Positions 61,547-64,000 of a DNA stretch of 64,000 bases are shown in pieces. Source of the DNA: Pterobdella sp. o SKG-2022. Taxonomy: Eukaryota; Annelida; Clitellata; Hirudinida; Piscicolidae. The stretch is from NCBI GenBank assembly GCA_964035795.1, contig OZ038321.1, forward strand, positions 26,390,544 to 26,454,543, given 5' to 3'. Position numbers and translations under genes: made by a program. A model generated the notes under the pieces. That model did not search any database. It saw only the letters and a program-made list of their open reading frames with translations, and was not told where the DNA came from. How positions within the stretch are numbered: position 1 is the stretch's first letter; each line of letters starts with the position of its first letter.

Positions 61547-62737
61547 CTGAAAAAAATGTATTATTACCATTGTCGTCGTCGTCATCATCATATTCTCAAG
61601 ACCATGGGGTCGAAAGTAGACAATGTATAAAATAAGTGATAAATAGGCATCATAACTTATGTATTAAATTTACATAACTTATCTTTATAAAACTGTGGAA
61701 CTTATTTATTATAATAATCTGATAAAAAGCTATAAATTCTTAGAGTTTCGTTTAAATAAATTAAGCCTCCATAGTTTTTCTTCAATATAAAGATAATTTT
61801 TCAGACCTAACTCATTATTTTCAAAAGTTGTGCACCAATCCAATAGTTTACATAAGCTTAAACAGTTTTTCACCATAACTTCATATCTCTAAATATTTTA
61901 TGGGTGAAAATAATAGCGATAAAAAAAGCGTTATTTATATAACGATACAAAAAATGGGGCACATCCCTTAGATCATTTGATGCAAATTCAATCAGATCAA
62001 TAACGATTTGTGCCTACTTTTAGATCTGTGTCATTCATTAATAAATACATATGCAGCCAATCAGTGTGTTCGATATCTGATGGGTTGTTGTGATTGGTTG
62101 ATTTATAAGAGCTCTTAAGTTACCAGTTAGATGGGATAAAAGAAAAATATTTAATAGAAATAAATAATTTGCTTTAAATTTGTTGATTTTATCTGGAGCA
62201 CATATCAACACGCAAAAAAACTTTTAAAAAAGTAACTAAGACTATTTATAATAGTAAGATACTGTTGATAACATTGAAAAGATAATGTTATAAACATTAT
62301 TGATGCTGAGAATATATTGATAATTTTAATAAGAATAATCATCATTCTATTTAGAGCCCATTTTCCTCAGCAGAGGGTAAGGTTTTTTTGAAAAAAAGTC
62401 TTTTCCATTTGAATAAGGATAACAAAAAATATATTGTTAGTGATGATGACACACTCAACAATATGTTGACATGAAACTTAAATGATGAAAACTCAAAAGT
62501 TTAATTCAAAAATTCCACTCAAGTGATCATAGATACCTGGTGAGCAGCAGAAATGATGGTTGTTGTATAGAAAGGACCTCAAACATATGTGCCAAAATGC
62601 CCCAATCTCCATTCTTAATGATAGTATTATTACCTTGGCTGGTTGATGTTGGGTAGATAGATATATTGATAAATAAACAGATAGCTATATAGGTAGTAAG
62701 TAATTAGATGGATGAATATATATATAGATAGATAGAC
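61547..62737. other. AT-rich DNA upstream of the last visible exon
   Basis: No further exon of the unidentified gene is convincing. A TCGTCGTCATCATCA patch lies near 61573. Around 62352 the text AGCCCATTTTCC/TCAGCAGAGGGTAAG resembles 19610-19640 and may be a dispersed repeat. Confidence 0.4.
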
Positions 62738-62925
<188 letters not shown>

Positions 62926-62942
62926 CTTCTTCTTCTTCTTTT

Positions 62943-64000
62943 TGCTCTAATATTCTTGTGGTTCTCTAATGCGCTATTTATAATTGCGTTTAGATATAGA
63001 TTGAACAATAAAGGATGTCGCCTTGTTTTACTCCTGATCTTATTGGAAATTCTTTGGAAGTTTGGCCTTCATATCTAACTACTCCTTGAGTTTCTTCATG
63101 GAAGGCTTTTATGATGTTTATGATTTTGCTTGGCAGGTTGTATGAATGACGCAAAACCTTCCATAGTGCATTGCGATTTATGGAATCATATGCTTTGCAC
63201 AGATCAATGAAGGATAGGTATAGAGGAGTATTATACTCTTTGGCTCTTTACATTATTATTCGTAAATTAAATAATTGGTCACTGAAACCCCTATTTGAGC
63301 GAAAGCCACATTGACTTTCGTTTAGCTGGGAGTCCAATACTGGAATAAGCCGGTTTAATATCGTTCTACTGATTATTTTGTTTGTGACGCATAAAATAGC
63401 GATCCCTCTGTAATTGTTACAATCAGATTTTTGCCCTTTTTTGAATACCGGTATGGTTATTTGATTTTTCCAGTCTCGTGGTACCGCCTCTTCCTTCCAT
63501 ATTTGATCTGCTAGTGCTTTCATCCAACTCACCGTTGCTTCTGATGTCAGGGTTAAAATTTCCGTGCTGATTTTGTCAATTCCAGGTGCACTATTTTTTT
63601 TTTAATTGTTTTAGAGCGGTTTCTATTTCTCTTTCTGATATTGGAACTGTCAATTGGTCTAGATCATATTGTATATTACTTTTTGGCAGAATGTCGTATG
63701 CATCATCGTCGATTTCGGTGTCAACATTTATCAAATTCATAGTGTTCATGCCATCTTTGCAATTTTTGTTGAACCATTTGAGCTTGATAAATATTGATGC
63801 TGATTATGACGGGATTTGTCTATAAGTTTTAATGTTTTGAAAAGAGAACCACCTCTACCAAGTTTCATATTGATTTCGGATGTGTCTTCGGCTTCCTTGG
63901 TTTTCTCTTCCCACCACTTATTTAAGGCTCTGCGACATTCGTTTTTTGTTTCTTTTTTCACAGTAGTGTATTGGTTTTTGAGTTTTGATGGGATTGATTC
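62943..64000 (-). mobile_element. Non-LTR retrotransposon fragment (second family), continuing off the right edge
   Basis: Minus strand, decayed. From 63961: KNECRRALNKWWEEKTKEAE and SLFKTLKLIDKSRH (pre-RT region). From 63532: WKNQITIPVFKKGQKSDCNN, YRGIAILCVTNKIISRTILN and ESQCGFRSNRGFSDQLF. From about 63235: LYLSFIDLCKAYDSINR and FPIRSGVKQGDIL, the RT palm. A small deletion shifts the frame before LFNLYLNAIINSAL (63008). The YxDD box and everything beyond are missing: homology stops at a GAAGAAGAAG run beside the GATA microsatellite. A poly-T run at 63594-63604 disrupts the pre-RT part. Sequence motifs differ from the RTE-like LINE at 15.5 kb; clade not assigned. Confidence 0.88.

Overview
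This 64 kb window is animal nuclear DNA. It is strongly AT-rich, introns make up most of it, and the exons are short, more GC-rich islands bounded by GT/AG. A cAMP phosphodiesterase with UCR1 and UCR2, an F-box/WD40 beta-TrCP, a nicotinic receptor subunit and a small-Tim chaperone together point to a metazoan. Penelope-like and RTE-like retroelements suggest an invertebrate. I cannot fix the phylum from the sequence alone.

Every gene I can identify lies on the minus strand, so 5' ends are at the higher coordinates. In coordinate order they are: an unidentified partial gene running off the left edge (648 to 1); a three-exon TIMM9-like gene (2106-1076); a three-exon CDCA3/Tome-1-like gene (5427-4317); a 14-exon beta-TrCP gene (21168-7847); a 14-exon PDE4 gene (40573-23102); scattered candidate exons at 42-49.5 kb; a seven-exon nicotinic acetylcholine receptor non-alpha subunit (55824-50236); and at least six exons of an unidentified conserved-looking gene (61546-57706). 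Exon phases were checked by hand and are consistent across each of the named genes.

Mobile DNA is interleaved with the genes. A decayed RTE-like LINE carrying endonuclease, RT and a PHD-like zinc finger sits in a beta-TrCP intron (15.5-18.7 kb). A 5'-truncated copy of the same family sits in a PDE4 intron (24.9-25.2 kb). A Penelope-like element with a GIY-YIG domain lies in another beta-TrCP intron (10.55-11.4 kb), flanked by inverted terminal repeats. A second, unrelated LINE fragment runs off the right edge, and a further LINE 3' remnant lies at 2.4-2.65 kb. Related short repeats at 2.75-2.93, 6.07-6.16, 33.8 and 37.7 kb share with the Penelope termini a fold resembling a minimal type-I hammerhead ribozyme, but with a variant core (TTGATAA in place of CTGATGA) and a palindromic AAGCTT helix III. 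This is the most interesting non-gene signal in the window.

The rest is intron or intergenic AT-rich sequence, microsatellites (GT, CA, GATA, AAC/AAT) and small tandem repeats. beta-TrCP (SCF ubiquitin ligase) and CDCA3 (a cell-cycle SCF-associated factor) are functionally related, but nothing in the sequence shows co-regulation. There is no operon-like or CRISPR-like structure.
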